NCBI RefSeq assembly: GCF_004571025.1
Contig: NZ_SPQT01000001.1
Coordinates: 434,001 to 498,000, forward strand
Reading direction: 5' to 3'
DNA: 64,000 nt
Origin: Bradyrhizobium niftali
GTDB taxonomy: Bacteria; Pseudomonadota; Alphaproteobacteria; Rhizobiales; Xanthobacteraceae
Position numbers and translations under genes: made by a program. A model generated the notes under the pieces. The model made no database searches and had not been told where the DNA came from. It worked only from the letters and a program-made list of their open reading frames with translations. This document shows, piece by piece, positions 43,053 to 51,689 of this stretch; within the stretch, counting starts at the first letter, position 1, and every line of letters begins with the position of its first letter.

Positions 43053-44212
43053 GCGCGGCCATGGTCAAGGGCTGGTGCCCCGGCGCGCTGCGGCCGATGC
43101 AATCGGGCGACGGCTTCGTGGTTCGCGTGCGACCGTTCGGCGGCCGGCTCGATGCGGCGCAGATCTCCGGACTGGCACATCTGGCCGAACGCCATGGCAA
43201 CGGCCTGATCGACGTCACCAGCCGCGCCAATCTCCAGATCAGAGGCGTCAGCGAAGGCAGCCACCGGCTGCTGCTCGACGGTCTTTCGCGACTGGCGCTG
43301 CTCGATCCCGACGCCGACACCGAATCCCGGCGCAACATTCTGGTGACGCCGTTCTGGCGCGCGGGCGACGAGACCCAGGCGCTCGCCGCCGAGCTCGAGG
43401 AGGCGCTCGAGAACAGCGCGCTCGCGCTTCCGACGAAATTCGGCTTTGCCATCGATGACGGCACGTCGCGCGTGCTTGCCGGCGATTCCGCGGATGTGCG
43501 GATCGAGCGGGATCGCGCCGGCGGACTGCTGGTGCGGGCCAATGGCGCCAGCCTCGGCCGTTCCGTTGGACGCGGCGAGGCTGTGACCGCCGCGCTCGCG
43601 CTCGCAAATTGGTTCGTGACATCAGGCGGTGCCAGGGGCGGGCGAGGGCGGATGGCGACGCATCTTGCCGCTGGCGCGGCCCTGCCTGGCGCGTTGCGCG
43701 GCGAGGCCGAGCCGGTGCCGATCATGGCCGCGGCGCGCCCTGGCCTTTATCCGCAGGGCGCGATGGTCGGCGTCGCCTTCGGGCAAATGCCGCATGCGAC
43801 GCTCAGCCAGTTCGCCGGCTGCGGACATGCGCTGCGCATGACGCCGTGGCGGATGGTTCTGAGCGAAGGCAAGCGGACGATGCCGTCTACGGCCGGTCTC
43901 ATCACCGAAGCCTACGATCCGGCGCTGCGTGTCATCGCCTGTAGCGGCGCGCCGCGCTGCCGCGAGGCGCATGCCGATACCCGCGCACTGGCAGCAGCGC
44001 TAGCGCCGAACATCGGTGCGGCCGCACGGCTTCACGTGTCCGGCTGCGCCAAGGGCTGCGCTCATTCCGGTGCGGCCGCGATTACGCTGGTCGCGACCGG
44101 CGCTGGCTTCGATCTCGTGCGCGGCGGGTCGACGCGCGATGAGCCCATCCTGCGCGGCTTGAACCGCGACGACATCGTCGGCAATCCCTCCATCCTGATG
44201 GGAGGGCATTGA
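43049..44212 (+). CDS. cobG: Precorrin-3B synthase
   Basis: A 387-residue nitrite/sulfite-reductase-fold monooxygenase that uses O2 to make precorrin-3B, marking the aerobic pathway. Two ferredoxin-like halves are visible (WCPGALRPMQSGDGFVVRV; RPGLYPQGAMVGVAFG). Four cysteines for the [4Fe-4S] cluster are present in CSGAPRC (C298, C304) and CAKGC (C333, C337). It overlaps cobN (ATGA) and cobH by one base. Upstream precorrin-2 and -3A come from CobA and CobI encoded nearby. Confidence 0.94.
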   Translation: MSAAMVKGWCPGALRPMQSGDGFVVRVRPFGGRLDAAQISGLAHLAERHGNGLIDVTSRANLQIRGVSEGSHRLLLDGLSRLALLDPDADTESRRNILVTPFWRAGDETQALAAELEEALENSALALPTKFGFAIDDGTSRVLAGDSADVRIERDRAGGLLVRANGASLGRSVGRGEAVTAALALANWFVTSGGARGGRGRMATHLAAGAALPGALRGEAEPVPIMAAARPGLYPQGAMVGVAFGQMPHATLSQFAGCGHALRMTPWRMVLSEGKRTMPSTAGLITEAYDPALRVIACSGAPRCREAHADTRALAAALAPNIGAAARLHVSGCAKGCAHSGAAAITLVATGAGFDLVRGGSTRDEPILRGLNRDDIVGNPSILMGGH

Positions 44213-44841
44213 TGCCGCATGTCTACGAGACCGACGGCGCGGCGATCTACCGGCAATCCTTTGCGACCATCCGGGCCGAGGCCGATCTTGCGCGTTTCAC
44301 GCCCGATGAGGAACAGGTCGTGGTGCGGATGATCCATGCCGCCGGCATGGTTGGCCTGGAAGCGCATATCCGCTTCACATCAGGCATGGCGACCGCCGCG
44401 CGTGCAGCGTTGCAGAAGGGGGCGCCGATCCTGTGCGATGCGCGCATGGTCTCCGAGGGAATTACGCGCGCGCGACTTCCCGCGGCCAATGCCGTCATCT
44501 GCACCCTCGGCGACGCCGCCGTCCCGGCGCTGGCGCAATCCATGCGCAACACGCGCTCGGCCGCGGCGCTTGAGCTGTGGCGGCCGCATCTGGGTGGCGC
44601 GATCGTCGCGATCGGCAACGCGCCGACCGCGCTGTTTCATCTCCTCAACATGCTGGAGGACCGCGACTGCCCGCGGCCGGCGGCGATCATCGGCTGCCCC
44701 GTCGGCTTCGTCGGCGCCGCCGAATCCAAGGCCGCGCTGATGGCCGATCCGCCGGTCCCGGCGCTGACGGTCGAGGGCCGTTTCGGCGGTTCCGCGATTA
44801 CCGTTGCGGCCGTGAACGCGCTGGCGAGCCGGAGCGAATAG
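44212..44841 (+). CDS. cobH: Precorrin-8X methylmutase
   Basis: A 209-residue enzyme that moves a methyl group from C-11 to C-12 to give hydrogenobyrinic acid. The catalytic histidine is H42 (MIHAAGMVGLEAHIRFT). Other family features are APILCDARMVSEGI, IGNAPTALFHLL and CPVGFVGAAESK. The ATG at 44212 has a GGAGGG site 5 bases before it; the TTG just upstream would add one residue. It overlaps the cobG stop by one base and is followed by cobI after one base. Confidence 0.95.
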   Translation: MPHVYETDGAAIYRQSFATIRAEADLARFTPDEEQVVVRMIHAAGMVGLEAHIRFTSGMATAARAALQKGAPILCDARMVSEGITRARLPAANAVICTLGDAAVPALAQSMRNTRSAAALELWRPHLGGAIVAIGNAPTALFHLLNMLEDRDCPRPAAIIGCPVGFVGAAESKAALMADPPVPALTVEGRFGGSAITVAAVNALASRSE

Positions 44842-44842
44842 A

Positions 44843-45574
44843 ATGGGACGCATCATCTGCTGCGGTCTCGGCCCCGGTGATCCCGATATGATGAGCGTGC
44901 GCGCCGATCGCACCGTGCGCGGCGCACAGCACGTGGCCTATTTCCGCAAGAAGGGTCGGCCGGGCCAGGCGCGCCGCATTGTCGAGGGCATGCTCGCCGG
45001 CGGCGTCACCGAATATCCGATGGAATACCCGGTTACGACCGAGATCGCCTTCGACAGCGCCGAATATGTCCAGCTGCTTGCGGGCTTCTATGACGAATGG
45101 GCCGAGCGCCTGGCGCGGCTGGCGCGCGCGGTCGACGTGGTCGTGCTCTGCGAAGGCGATCCCTATTTCTACGGCTCCTTCATGCATCTGCATACGCGCT
45201 TGCAGGGACGCGTCGAGATCGAGGTGATCGCCGGCATTCCCGGCATGGTCGGCTGCTGGAATGCCGTGGGACAGCCGATCGCGCTCGGCGATGACGTGAC
45301 GACGGTATTGATGGGCACGCTCGCGGAGGACGAGCTCGAGCGCCGCATGCGGGACTCCGATGCGCTCGTCATCATGAAGACCGGCCGCAATCTTGCAAAA
45401 GTGCGCCGCGCGCTCGCTTCCGCCGGCCGGCTCGACGATGCCTGGCTGGTCGAGCGCGGCACGATGCCGGGCGAGCGCGTCGCGCGGCTCGCCGAGATCG
45501 ACGCCGCCGACTGCCCCTATTTCGCGATCGTGCTCGTGCACGGCAAGGGCCGGCATCTGGACGCCGCCGAATGA
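44843..45574 (+). CDS. cobI: Precorrin-2 C(20)-methyltransferase
   Basis: A 243-residue SAM-dependent tetrapyrrole methylase making precorrin-3A. The N-terminal loop CGLGPGDPDMMSVRA, the LCEGDPYFYGSFMHLH segment and VIAGIPGMVGCWNAVGQP match CobI/CbiL. Its stop overlaps the cobJ start (ATGA), placing two consecutive C-methylations next to each other in the operon. Confidence 0.95.
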   Translation: MGRIICCGLGPGDPDMMSVRADRTVRGAQHVAYFRKKGRPGQARRIVEGMLAGGVTEYPMEYPVTTEIAFDSAEYVQLLAGFYDEWAERLARLARAVDVVVLCEGDPYFYGSFMHLHTRLQGRVEIEVIAGIPGMVGCWNAVGQPIALGDDVTTVLMGTLAEDELERRMRDSDALVIMKTGRNLAKVRRALASAGRLDDAWLVERGTMPGERVARLAEIDAADCPYFAIVLVHGKGRHLDAAE

Positions 45575-46305
45575 CGGGCACGTTGACCATTGCGGGCCTC
45601 GGGCCGGGCAGTGACGCGCTGGTGACGCCCGAGGTCTCCGCCGCGCTGGCCTCCGCCACCGATATTCTGGGCTATGCGCCCTATGTCTCGCGCGTGCAGC
45701 CGCGACCGGGGCTCACGTTGCATCCATCCGACAACCGCGAAGAGCTCGCGCGCGCGAGCGAGGCGTTGCGTCTGGCCGCCGAAGGCGGGCAGGTCGTCGT
45801 CGTCTCCTCCGGTGATCCCGGCGTCTTCGCGATGGCGTCTGCCGTGTTCGAGGCGCTCGAACAGGCGCCGCAATATCGCGAACTCCCGATCCGCGTGCTG
45901 CCCGGCATCACTGCGATGCTGGCGGCGTCCGCGCGCGCCGGCGCGCCGCTCGGCCATGATTTCTGCGCGATCAATCTCTCCGACAATCTCAAGCCATGGG
46001 CGCTGATCGAGAAGCGTCTGCGGTTGGCGGCGGAAGCCGATTTTGCCATTGCGCTGTACAATCCGCGTTCGGCGAGCCGGCCGGAAGGATTTGGCCGCGC
46101 GCTCGCCGTGCTGAAGGACGCCGGCTGCGGCGAGCGGCTCGTGATCTTCGCGCGCGCGGTCAGCGCATCCGACGAGAAGATCGAGACCGTCACGCTCAAT
46201 GCGGCGAGGCCCGAGATGGCCGACATGCGAACGCTGGTGATCGTCGGCAACTCGCAGACGCGCCGTGTCGGCCGCTGGATCTATGCGCCGAGGCAGGTGC
46301 GATGA
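45571..46305 (+). CDS. cobJ: Precorrin-3B C(17)-methyltransferase
   Basis: A 244-residue SAM-dependent methylase that also drives ring contraction to precorrin-4. Family marks are LTIAGLGPGSDALVTPE, ILGYAPYVSRV, VVSSGDPGVFAMASAVFE and ALYNPRSASRPE. It is the last gene of the riboswitch 1 run on this strand; its 3' end overlaps that of cobK on the opposite strand by 25 bases. Confidence 0.95.
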   Translation: MTGTLTIAGLGPGSDALVTPEVSAALASATDILGYAPYVSRVQPRPGLTLHPSDNREELARASEALRLAAEGGQVVVVSSGDPGVFAMASAVFEALEQAPQYRELPIRVLPGITAMLAASARAGAPLGHDFCAINLSDNLKPWALIEKRLRLAAEADFAIALYNPRSASRPEGFGRALAVLKDAGCGERLVIFARAVSASDEKIETVTLNAARPEMADMRTLVIVGNSQTRRVGRWIYAPRQVR

Positions 46306-47027
46306 CCGAGCCACTGCATGATCTCGGCCACGCTCTCGACCCGCTGGCGCTCGGGCAGCTCCGGCCGTGCGATCATGATCACGGGCAGGCCGAGCGTACG
46401 GGCCGCGTCGATCTTGGCGCGCGCGCCATCGCCGCCGGAATTGCGGGCGACGATCCACATGACGCCACGCGTGCGCAGCATCTCCAGCTCGCCATCGAGC
46501 GTGAACGGTCCGCGCGACACGATCACGTCAGCTGGGAAGGGCAGCGGCGCTTCGGGCGGATCGACGAAGCGCAGCGTGTAGGCGTGTTGCGATTTGGTCG
46601 CGAACGGCGCGATATGCTGGCGGCCGATGGCGAGAAACACTTTTGCCGGCAAGTCGGGCAAGGCGGCGACCGCGGCATTGACGTCGGCGACGTCGATCCA
46701 GTTGTCACCGGGCGTCTTGACCCAGGGGGAGCGTTCGATCGCGATCAAGCGCGTGCCCGTTTCCGCGCACGCCGCGACGGCGTTGCGGCTCATCTCGGCG
46801 GCAAAGGGATGTGTCGCGTCGATCACATGCGTGATGCCTTCGCGGCGCATGTAATCGGCGAGCCCGCTCGCGCCGCCGAAGCCGCCGATGCGGGTCGGCA
46901 GCGGTTGCTCGGCAGGCGCGCGGGTGCGGCCGCCATAGGAATAGACCGCATCAAACCCGGCGCGCGCGATCTCCGCCGCAAGCTGGCTCGCATCGCTCGT
47001 TCCGCCCAGAATGAGGGCGCGTGTCAT
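46281..47027 (-). CDS. cobK: Precorrin-6A reductase
   Basis: A 248-residue NADPH-dependent reductase giving precorrin-6B. The opening LILGGTSDASQLAAEIA, VIDATHPFAAEMSRNA, SRGPFTLDGELEML and ARNSGGDGARAKIDAAR segments are diagnostic. It is the only minus-strand gene inside the corrin-ring block. Its ATG (47027-47025) shares two bases with the cobL ATG (47026-47028) in the palindrome CATG, so no intergenic DNA exists between the divergent pair. The open frame upstream to 48035 is antisense to cobL. Confidence 0.95.
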   Translation of the reverse strand: MTRALILGGTSDASQLAAEIARAGFDAVYSYGGRTRAPAEQPLPTRIGGFGGASGLADYMRREGITHVIDATHPFAAEMSRNAVAACAETGTRLIAIERSPWVKTPGDNWIDVADVNAAVAALPDLPAKVFLAIGRQHIAPFATKSQHAYTLRFVDPPEAPLPFPADVIVSRGPFTLDGELEMLRTRGVMWIVARNSGGDGARAKIDAARTLGLPVIMIARPELPERQRVESVAEIMQWLGHRTCLGA

Positions 47028-48207
47028 GGCTGAACCCTGGCTGACCATCATCGGTATCGGCGAAGATGGCCTTGCCGGGCTGTCCGAGGCAAGCCGAAAG
47101 GCGCTGCGTGAAGCCGAAACCGTCTTCGGCGGCGAGCGGCACCTCGCGCTCGTGGGCGTGACCGGGCGCGGCCATCCGTGGCCGGTGCCGTTCGATGCGG
47201 AGGTCGTGCTCGGCTGCCGCGACCGGCCGACGGTGGTGCTCGCCTCCGGTGATCCGTTCTGGCACGGCGCCGGCGCAAGCCTTGCCGAGAAGCTCGAGGC
47301 GGGCGAGTGGATCGCACATTCGGCGCCGTCGACATTCTCGCTTGCCGCTGCGCGGCTCGGCTGGCGCCTCGAAGCTGTTGCCTGTCTCGGTCTGCATGCT
47401 GCGCCCTTCGAGCGCCTCGTGCCGCACCTTGCAGCTGGCGCGCGCATCATTTGCCTCGTGCGAGATGGCAAGGCCGCGGGAGACCTCGCAAAGTGGCTGA
47501 GCGAGCGCGGATGGGGCGCCTCGGCATTCTGGAGTCTCACCGCGCTGGGCGGACCGCGCGAAAGCATCGCGGAACATCGCGCCGATGGCCTTGCCGGCGA
47601 TCTCGCCGGAAACCTGGTCGCGGTGGCCGTGGAGGCGAGGGGAGCGCAGGGCATTCCCCGCAGCGCAGGACTTTCAGACGATCTCTTTGCCCATGACGGC
47701 CAGATCACCAAGCGGCCGGTACGAGCGCTCGCGATTTCGGCGCTGGCACCGCGCCCGGGCGAACGGTTGTGGGACATCGGCGCCGGTTCGGGTTCGATCT
47801 CGGTCGAGTGGGTGCTCTGCGGCGGGACAGCGACGGCGATCGAGATGCGCGAGGATCGCACCGCGAATATCCGCAGCAATGCGTCGGCGTTCGGATTGGC
47901 GCATCGGATCGCTGTTGTCACGGGCCGTGCGCCCGAAGCTCTCGCTGGGCTGGACGCGCCGGATGCCGTCTTCATTGGCGGTGGTCTCGATGGCGCGATG
48001 TTCGACGCCATATGGCCGCTCCTTGCGCCGGGCACACGGCTCGTTGCGCATGCGGTGACGCTGGAGACGGAAGCGCTGCTTGGCGACCTGCACCAGCGCC
48101 ACGGCGGCGAGTTGATGCGCGTCGAGATCGCCCATGCCGGCCCGCTCGGCCGCTACCGATCCTGGGAGGCGGCGCGTCCCGTGGTGCAGTGGAGTGCGGT
48201 CCGATGA
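47026..48207 (+). CDS. cobL: Precorrin-6B C(5,15)-methyltransferase (decarboxylating)
   Basis: A 393-residue fusion of CbiE-like (1-200: TIIGIGEDGLAGLSEASR) and CbiT-like (215-393: ITKRPVRALAISALAPRPGE, SAM motif DIGAGSGSISVEW) domains. It methylates C-5 and C-15 and decarboxylates the C-12 acetate. The ATG at 47026 follows GAGGG with an 8-base spacer, which lies inside cobK; an ATG at 47011 is a less likely alternative. It begins the cobL-cobE-cobM-cobB-cobA run, all with overlapping starts. Confidence 0.94.
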   Translation: MAEPWLTIIGIGEDGLAGLSEASRKALREAETVFGGERHLALVGVTGRGHPWPVPFDAEVVLGCRDRPTVVLASGDPFWHGAGASLAEKLEAGEWIAHSAPSTFSLAAARLGWRLEAVACLGLHAAPFERLVPHLAAGARIICLVRDGKAAGDLAKWLSERGWGASAFWSLTALGGPRESIAEHRADGLAGDLAGNLVAVAVEARGAQGIPRSAGLSDDLFAHDGQITKRPVRALAISALAPRPGERLWDIGAGSGSISVEWVLCGGTATAIEMREDRTANIRSNASAFGLAHRIAVVTGRAPEALAGLDAPDAVFIGGGLDGAMFDAIWPLLAPGTRLVAHAVTLETEALLGDLHQRHGGELMRVEIAHAGPLGRYRSWEAARPVVQWSAVR

Positions 48208-48572
48208 AGGTCGCCGGGCTCGGATTCAGGCAGGATGTCAGCCTGGCCTCGTTGCGTGAGGCGCTGATGGAGGCCGGCGGCGTTGAAGGCCTTGCTGCGG
48301 TGGCGACTGTCAGCGACAAAGCCGACGCGGAGGCGTTGAAGCAGCTCGCGCGCGAATGCGGTGTGCCGATCAAGGCGGTCCCGCCCGATGTGCTTGCCGG
48401 CATCGACACGCCAACGCAGTCAAAGCTCATCACGGAAAAATTCGGCACGGGATCGGTCGCCGAAGCCGCGGCCCTTGCAGCGGCTGGCCCCCGCGCGCGA
48501 TTGATTGCGACCCGGGCGGTCTCTCAGGATCGCACCGCGACGGCCGCAATCGCGGAAGGAGACGGCGCATGA
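48204..48572 (+). CDS. cobE: CobE, CbiG C-terminal-like cobalamin biosynthesis protein
   Basis: A 122-residue protein matching the CobE / CbiG C-terminal domain: [51 protein letters not shown] and [20 protein letters not shown]. The precise reaction of CobE is not settled in the literature; it is needed in the aerobic pathway around cobM/cobF. Start and stop overlap cobL and cobM by 4 bases each (ATGA). The start at 48204 removes an implausible upstream extension. Confidence 0.9.
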   Translation: MKVAGLGFRQDVSLASLREALMEAGGVEGLAAVATVSDKADAEALKQLARECGVPIKAVPPDVLAGIDTPTQSKLITEKFGTGSVAEAAALAAAGPRARLIATRAVSQDRTATAAIAEGDGA

Positions 48573-49351
48573 CGGTGCATTTCATCGGTGCCGGGCCGGG
48601 CGCTCCCGATCTGCTGACGTTGCGCGGACGTGACCTGATCGCCGCATGTCCGGTCTGTCTCTATGCCGGCTCGCTGGTGCCTGAGGGCGTGCTGGTGCAT
48701 TGCCCGGCGGGCGCGCGCATCGTCAACACGGCACCGTTGTCGCTCGACGAGATCATCGCGGAGATTTCCGCCGCGCATGCCGACGGCAAGGACGTCGCGC
48801 GCCTGCATTCCGGCGATCTCTCGATCTGGTCGGCGATGGGCGAGCAGCTCCGTCGTCTCCGTGTGCTCGGCATTCCCTTTACCGTGACGCCCGGCGTACC
48901 GTCCTTCTCCGCCGCCGCGGCCGCGCTGGAGGTCGAGCTCACGCTGCCAGGCCTTGCCCAGACGGTGGTGCTGACGCGCACGCCAGGCCGCGCCAGCGCG
49001 ATGCCCGAGGGCGAGAAGCTCGCCGCCTTCGCCGCCACCGGCGCGGTACTAGCCATTCACCTTTCGATCCATCTGCTCGACCGGGTGATTGGGGAGCTGA
49101 TGCCACATTATGGCGCGGGCTGCCCGGTCGCTGTGGTCTGGCGCGCGAGCTGGCCGGACCAGCGCATTGTCCGCGCCACGCTTGCAACGCTCGATGCGGC
49201 TGTCGGCAGCGAGATGGAGCGCACCGCGCTCATTCTGGTCGGCAAGACATTGGGCTCGGCTGATTTCGACGAGAGCCGTCTCTATGCCGCCGATTACGAT
49301 CGCCGATATCGGCCGGTCGGCGCCGAGCCGCGCTTTCCGGAGGCCTCCTGA
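48569..49351 (+). CDS. cobM: Precorrin-4 C(11)-methyltransferase
   Basis: A 260-residue SAM-dependent methylase producing precorrin-5. It shows [48 protein letters not shown] and [14 protein letters not shown], all typical of CobM/CbiF. A GGAAGGAGA ribosome site lies just before the ATG at 48569. It overlaps cobE (ATGA) and cobB (TGATG). Confidence 0.95.
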   Translation: MTVHFIGAGPGAPDLLTLRGRDLIAACPVCLYAGSLVPEGVLVHCPAGARIVNTAPLSLDEIIAEISAAHADGKDVARLHSGDLSIWSAMGEQLRRLRVLGIPFTVTPGVPSFSAAAAALEVELTLPGLAQTVVLTRTPGRASAMPEGEKLAAFAATGAVLAIHLSIHLLDRVIGELMPHYGAGCPVAVVWRASWPDQRIVRATLATLDAAVGSEMERTALILVGKTLGSADFDESRLYAADYDRRYRPVGAEPRFPEAS

Positions 49352-50661
49352 TGCCGGCAGGGTTCGTCATCTCCGCGCCTGCCTCCGGTGTCGGCAAGAC
49401 AACGCTGACGCTGGCGCTCGCGCGCGCCTGGCGCAATCGCGGATTGAACGTGCAGTGCTTCAAGAGCGGACCCGATTATATTGATCCCGCTTTTCATGCC
49501 GCCGCTACGGGCCGCGCCTCCGTCAATGTCGATAGCTGGGCGATGGATCGCGCGACGATCAGCCATCTCGTCAGCCGTGGCGCGGACGCTGACGTTGTCC
49601 TCGCAGAAGGTTCGATGGGTCTGTTCGATGGCGTCGCCGCGCGTGGCGTCTCGGGTACCGGCGCCACCGCCGACATTGCGGAGATGCTGGGCTGGCCGGT
49701 GCTGCTGGTGATCGATCCTTCGGGACAGGCGCAGACCGCGGCGGCGATCGCCGCGGGTCTCCGCGATTACCGCTCCGGCGTGCGCCTTGCCGGCGTCGTG
49801 CTCAACCGGGTCGCCAGCCAGCGCCATGAAGACCTCGTACGGCGTGCGCTTGACGACGCCGGCATCGCCGTGTTCGGCGCGCTGCCGCGCCATGCCGAGA
49901 TTAACCTGCCGAAGCGGCATCTCGGCCTGGTGCAGGCGGAGGAGCAGGCCGAGATCGGCAAGCTGATCGACGAGGCCGCGCGCTTCGTCGCCGAGCATGT
50001 CGATCTCGATGCGGTGCTGCGATCGGCAGCCAGCTGGTCGCCGCAATCCGCGGCGAACGGTCTGAACGTGACGCCGCCGGGGCAGCGCATTGCGCTTGCC
50101 CGCGATGCCGCGTTCTCCTTCGTCTACCCGCATATGCTGGAAGCCTGGCGCGCGGCGGGCGCCGACATCTCGACCTTCTCGCCGCTTGCCGATGAAGCGC
50201 CCGATGCGAGCGCCGATGTCTGCTGGCTGCCCGGCGGCTATCCCGAGCTTCATGCCGGGAAGATCGCGGCCAACGCGCGCTTTCGCAGCGGCTTGCGCGC
50301 CTTCGCCGAGACGCGACCGGTGCACGGTGAATGCGGAGGCTATATGGTGCTGGGAACCGCTTTGACCGACGCCGACGGTGTCTGCCATGAGATGGCGGGC
50401 CTGCTCGGCCTGGAGACCAGCTTTGCCAAGCGCCGCATGCATCTGGGCTATCGTCTCGCCGAACTCGCCGCGCCGATGCCGGGACATCGCGCCGGCGCAC
50501 GCCTGCGCGGCCATGAGTTCCACTATTCGACCATTCTTGCCCAGCCCGACACGCCGCTCGCGGTCGTGCACGACGCGACCGGTGCGGTCATCGCCGAGAC
50601 CGGTTCGCGCCGGGGCAACGCCACCGGCACGTTCTTCCATCTGATCGCGGAGGACCGGTGA
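49351..50661 (+). CDS. cobB: Hydrogenobyrinic acid a,c-diamide synthase
   Basis: A 436-residue glutamine-dependent amidase that amidates the a and c side chains before cobalt insertion. The ATP-binding half has ISAPASGVGKTTLT and FKSGPDYIDPAFH; the amidotransferase half has nucleophile Cys328 (HGECGGYMVLG) and GHEFHYST. It starts in a TGATG overlap with cobM and ends in a GTGA overlap with cobA. Confidence 0.95.
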   Translation: MPAGFVISAPASGVGKTTLTLALARAWRNRGLNVQCFKSGPDYIDPAFHAAATGRASVNVDSWAMDRATISHLVSRGADADVVLAEGSMGLFDGVAARGVSGTGATADIAEMLGWPVLLVIDPSGQAQTAAAIAAGLRDYRSGVRLAGVVLNRVASQRHEDLVRRALDDAGIAVFGALPRHAEINLPKRHLGLVQAEEQAEIGKLIDEAARFVAEHVDLDAVLRSAASWSPQSAANGLNVTPPGQRIALARDAAFSFVYPHMLEAWRAAGADISTFSPLADEAPDASADVCWLPGGYPELHAGKIAANARFRSGLRAFAETRPVHGECGGYMVLGTALTDADGVCHEMAGLLGLETSFAKRRMHLGYRLAELAAPMPGHRAGARLRGHEFHYSTILAQPDTPLAVVHDATGAVIAETGSRRGNATGTFFHLIAEDR

Positions 50662-51389
50662 GCGGTTTTGTCTCCTTTATCTCCGCCGGTCCCGGCGACC
50701 CCGAGCTTCTCACGCTCAGGGGTGCCGCCCGGCTGCGCGAGGCCGATGTCGTGCTTTTTGACGACCTCGCCTCGGGCGCGATCCTCGACCTCGCCCGTCC
50801 CGGCGCCAATCTCGTTGCGGTGGGGAAACGGGCCGGGCGGCCTTCGACCAAGCAGCATCACGTCAACCGCCTGCTGGTCGACTATGCCGCGACTGGCGCG
50901 CGCGTGGTGCGGTTGAAGTCCGGCGATGCCGGCATCTTTGGCCGGCTCGAGGAGGAACTCGAAACGCTGCGCGAAGCCGGCATCGGCTATGAGATCGTTC
51001 CCGGCGTCACTTCGGCCTGCGTGGCCGCTGCGCAAGCCGGCATACCCCTGACCCGGCGCCATACCTCGCGCCGGGTGCAGTTCGTGACCGGGGCCGACGT
51101 CACCGGCGAGCTGCCGCAAAACCTGAACTGGGCGGCGCTGGCCGACCCTGAGGCGACCACCGTGGTCTATATGGGCCGCCGCACCTTTCCGACCCTTGCC
51201 GCAAAGTTGATCGCGCACGGCCTCGCGCCGACCACGCCGGCGCTGTTCGCCGAATCCCTCGGCCGGCCCGACGAGCGGTTGGTCCGCACCACCATTGCCG
51301 AGCTGGCCGAGCAGCTTGCGCGGGGCGGCGCTGCCTCGACGGCCGCCGTGATCCTGTTCGGCGCACTGGCGGGAGAATACCCGTCATGA
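50658..51389 (+). CDS. cobA: Uroporphyrinogen-III C-methyltransferase
   Basis: A 243-residue SAM-dependent methylase making precorrin-2, the entry point to the pathway and to siroheme. Features are FISAGPGDPELLTLRGA, VLFDDLASGAIL, VGKRAGRPSTKQ, RLKSGDAGIFGRLEEE and VPGVTSACVAAAQAGIPLT. Only the methylase domain is present, with no CysG-type dehydrogenase fusion. The GTG start overlaps the cobB stop. Riboswitch 2 begins about 60 bases after its stop. Confidence 0.95.
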   Translation: MSGFVSFISAGPGDPELLTLRGAARLREADVVLFDDLASGAILDLARPGANLVAVGKRAGRPSTKQHHVNRLLVDYAATGARVVRLKSGDAGIFGRLEEELETLREAGIGYEIVPGVTSACVAAAQAGIPLTRRHTSRRVQFVTGADVTGELPQNLNWAALADPEATTVVYMGRRTFPTLAAKLIAHGLAPTTPALFAESLGRPDERLVRTTIAELAEQLARGGAASTAAVILFGALAGEYPS

Positions 51390-51412
51390 TGGTCTCAATC
51401 GCCCTTCAGCCC

Positions 51413-51418
51413 TTGACG
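51413..51418 (+). promoter_or_regulatory. Candidate -35 element before riboswitch 2
   Basis: TTGACG lies 24 bases after the cobA stop and about 30 bases before the 5' edge of the aptamer. The -10 region is GC-rich and unconvincing. The placement matches TTGAC sequences before the other two riboswitches, which is the main support. Confidence 0.3.
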
Positions 51419-51446
51419 CCCGGCTGGCGAAAGGGGCACACAGGAC

Positions 51447-51640
51447 GGGCATGGTGCTCGATGCGGTGCAAGCCGCCGGAGCATAATCGGGAATGGGGGT
51501 GGGCGGACAATTGCGCCGCCCAAAACCCCAGCCGCCCCCGCGACTGTAAGCGGTGAGGGGCTCCGATCAGCCACTGGGCCGCAAGGCTCGGGAAGGCCGG
51601 AGAACCCCAGTGAACCGCGAGCCAGGAGACCGGCCGTGCA
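51447..51640 (+). promoter_or_regulatory. Cobalamin riboswitch 2 (cbiM-like/cobF/cobT leader)
   Basis: The plus-strand aptamer begins at GCATGGTGCTCGATGCGGTG and contains TCGGGAATGGGGGTGGG, the core CAGCCGCCCCCGCGACTGTAAGC, CAGCCACTGGG, and the B12 box ending GAGCCAGGAGACCGGCC at 51635. A short hairpin GCCGTC-GGGTGT-GACGGC (51656-51673) ends right at the AGGAAGGA ribosome site of the next gene and could be part of the output element. Confidence 0.92.
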
Positions 51641-51689
51641 TGTTTTGTGGCCAAGGCCGTCGGGTGTGACGGCAGGAAGGAACTGAACC

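Noticed and set aside
47028..48035. Upstream extension of the cobK frame
   Set aside because: It is antisense to cobL and the cobK N-terminal Rossmann motif begins immediately after 47027.
49294..50640. Minus-strand open frame opposite cobB
   Set aside because: cobB is certain on the plus strand; the antisense product is compositionally artificial.
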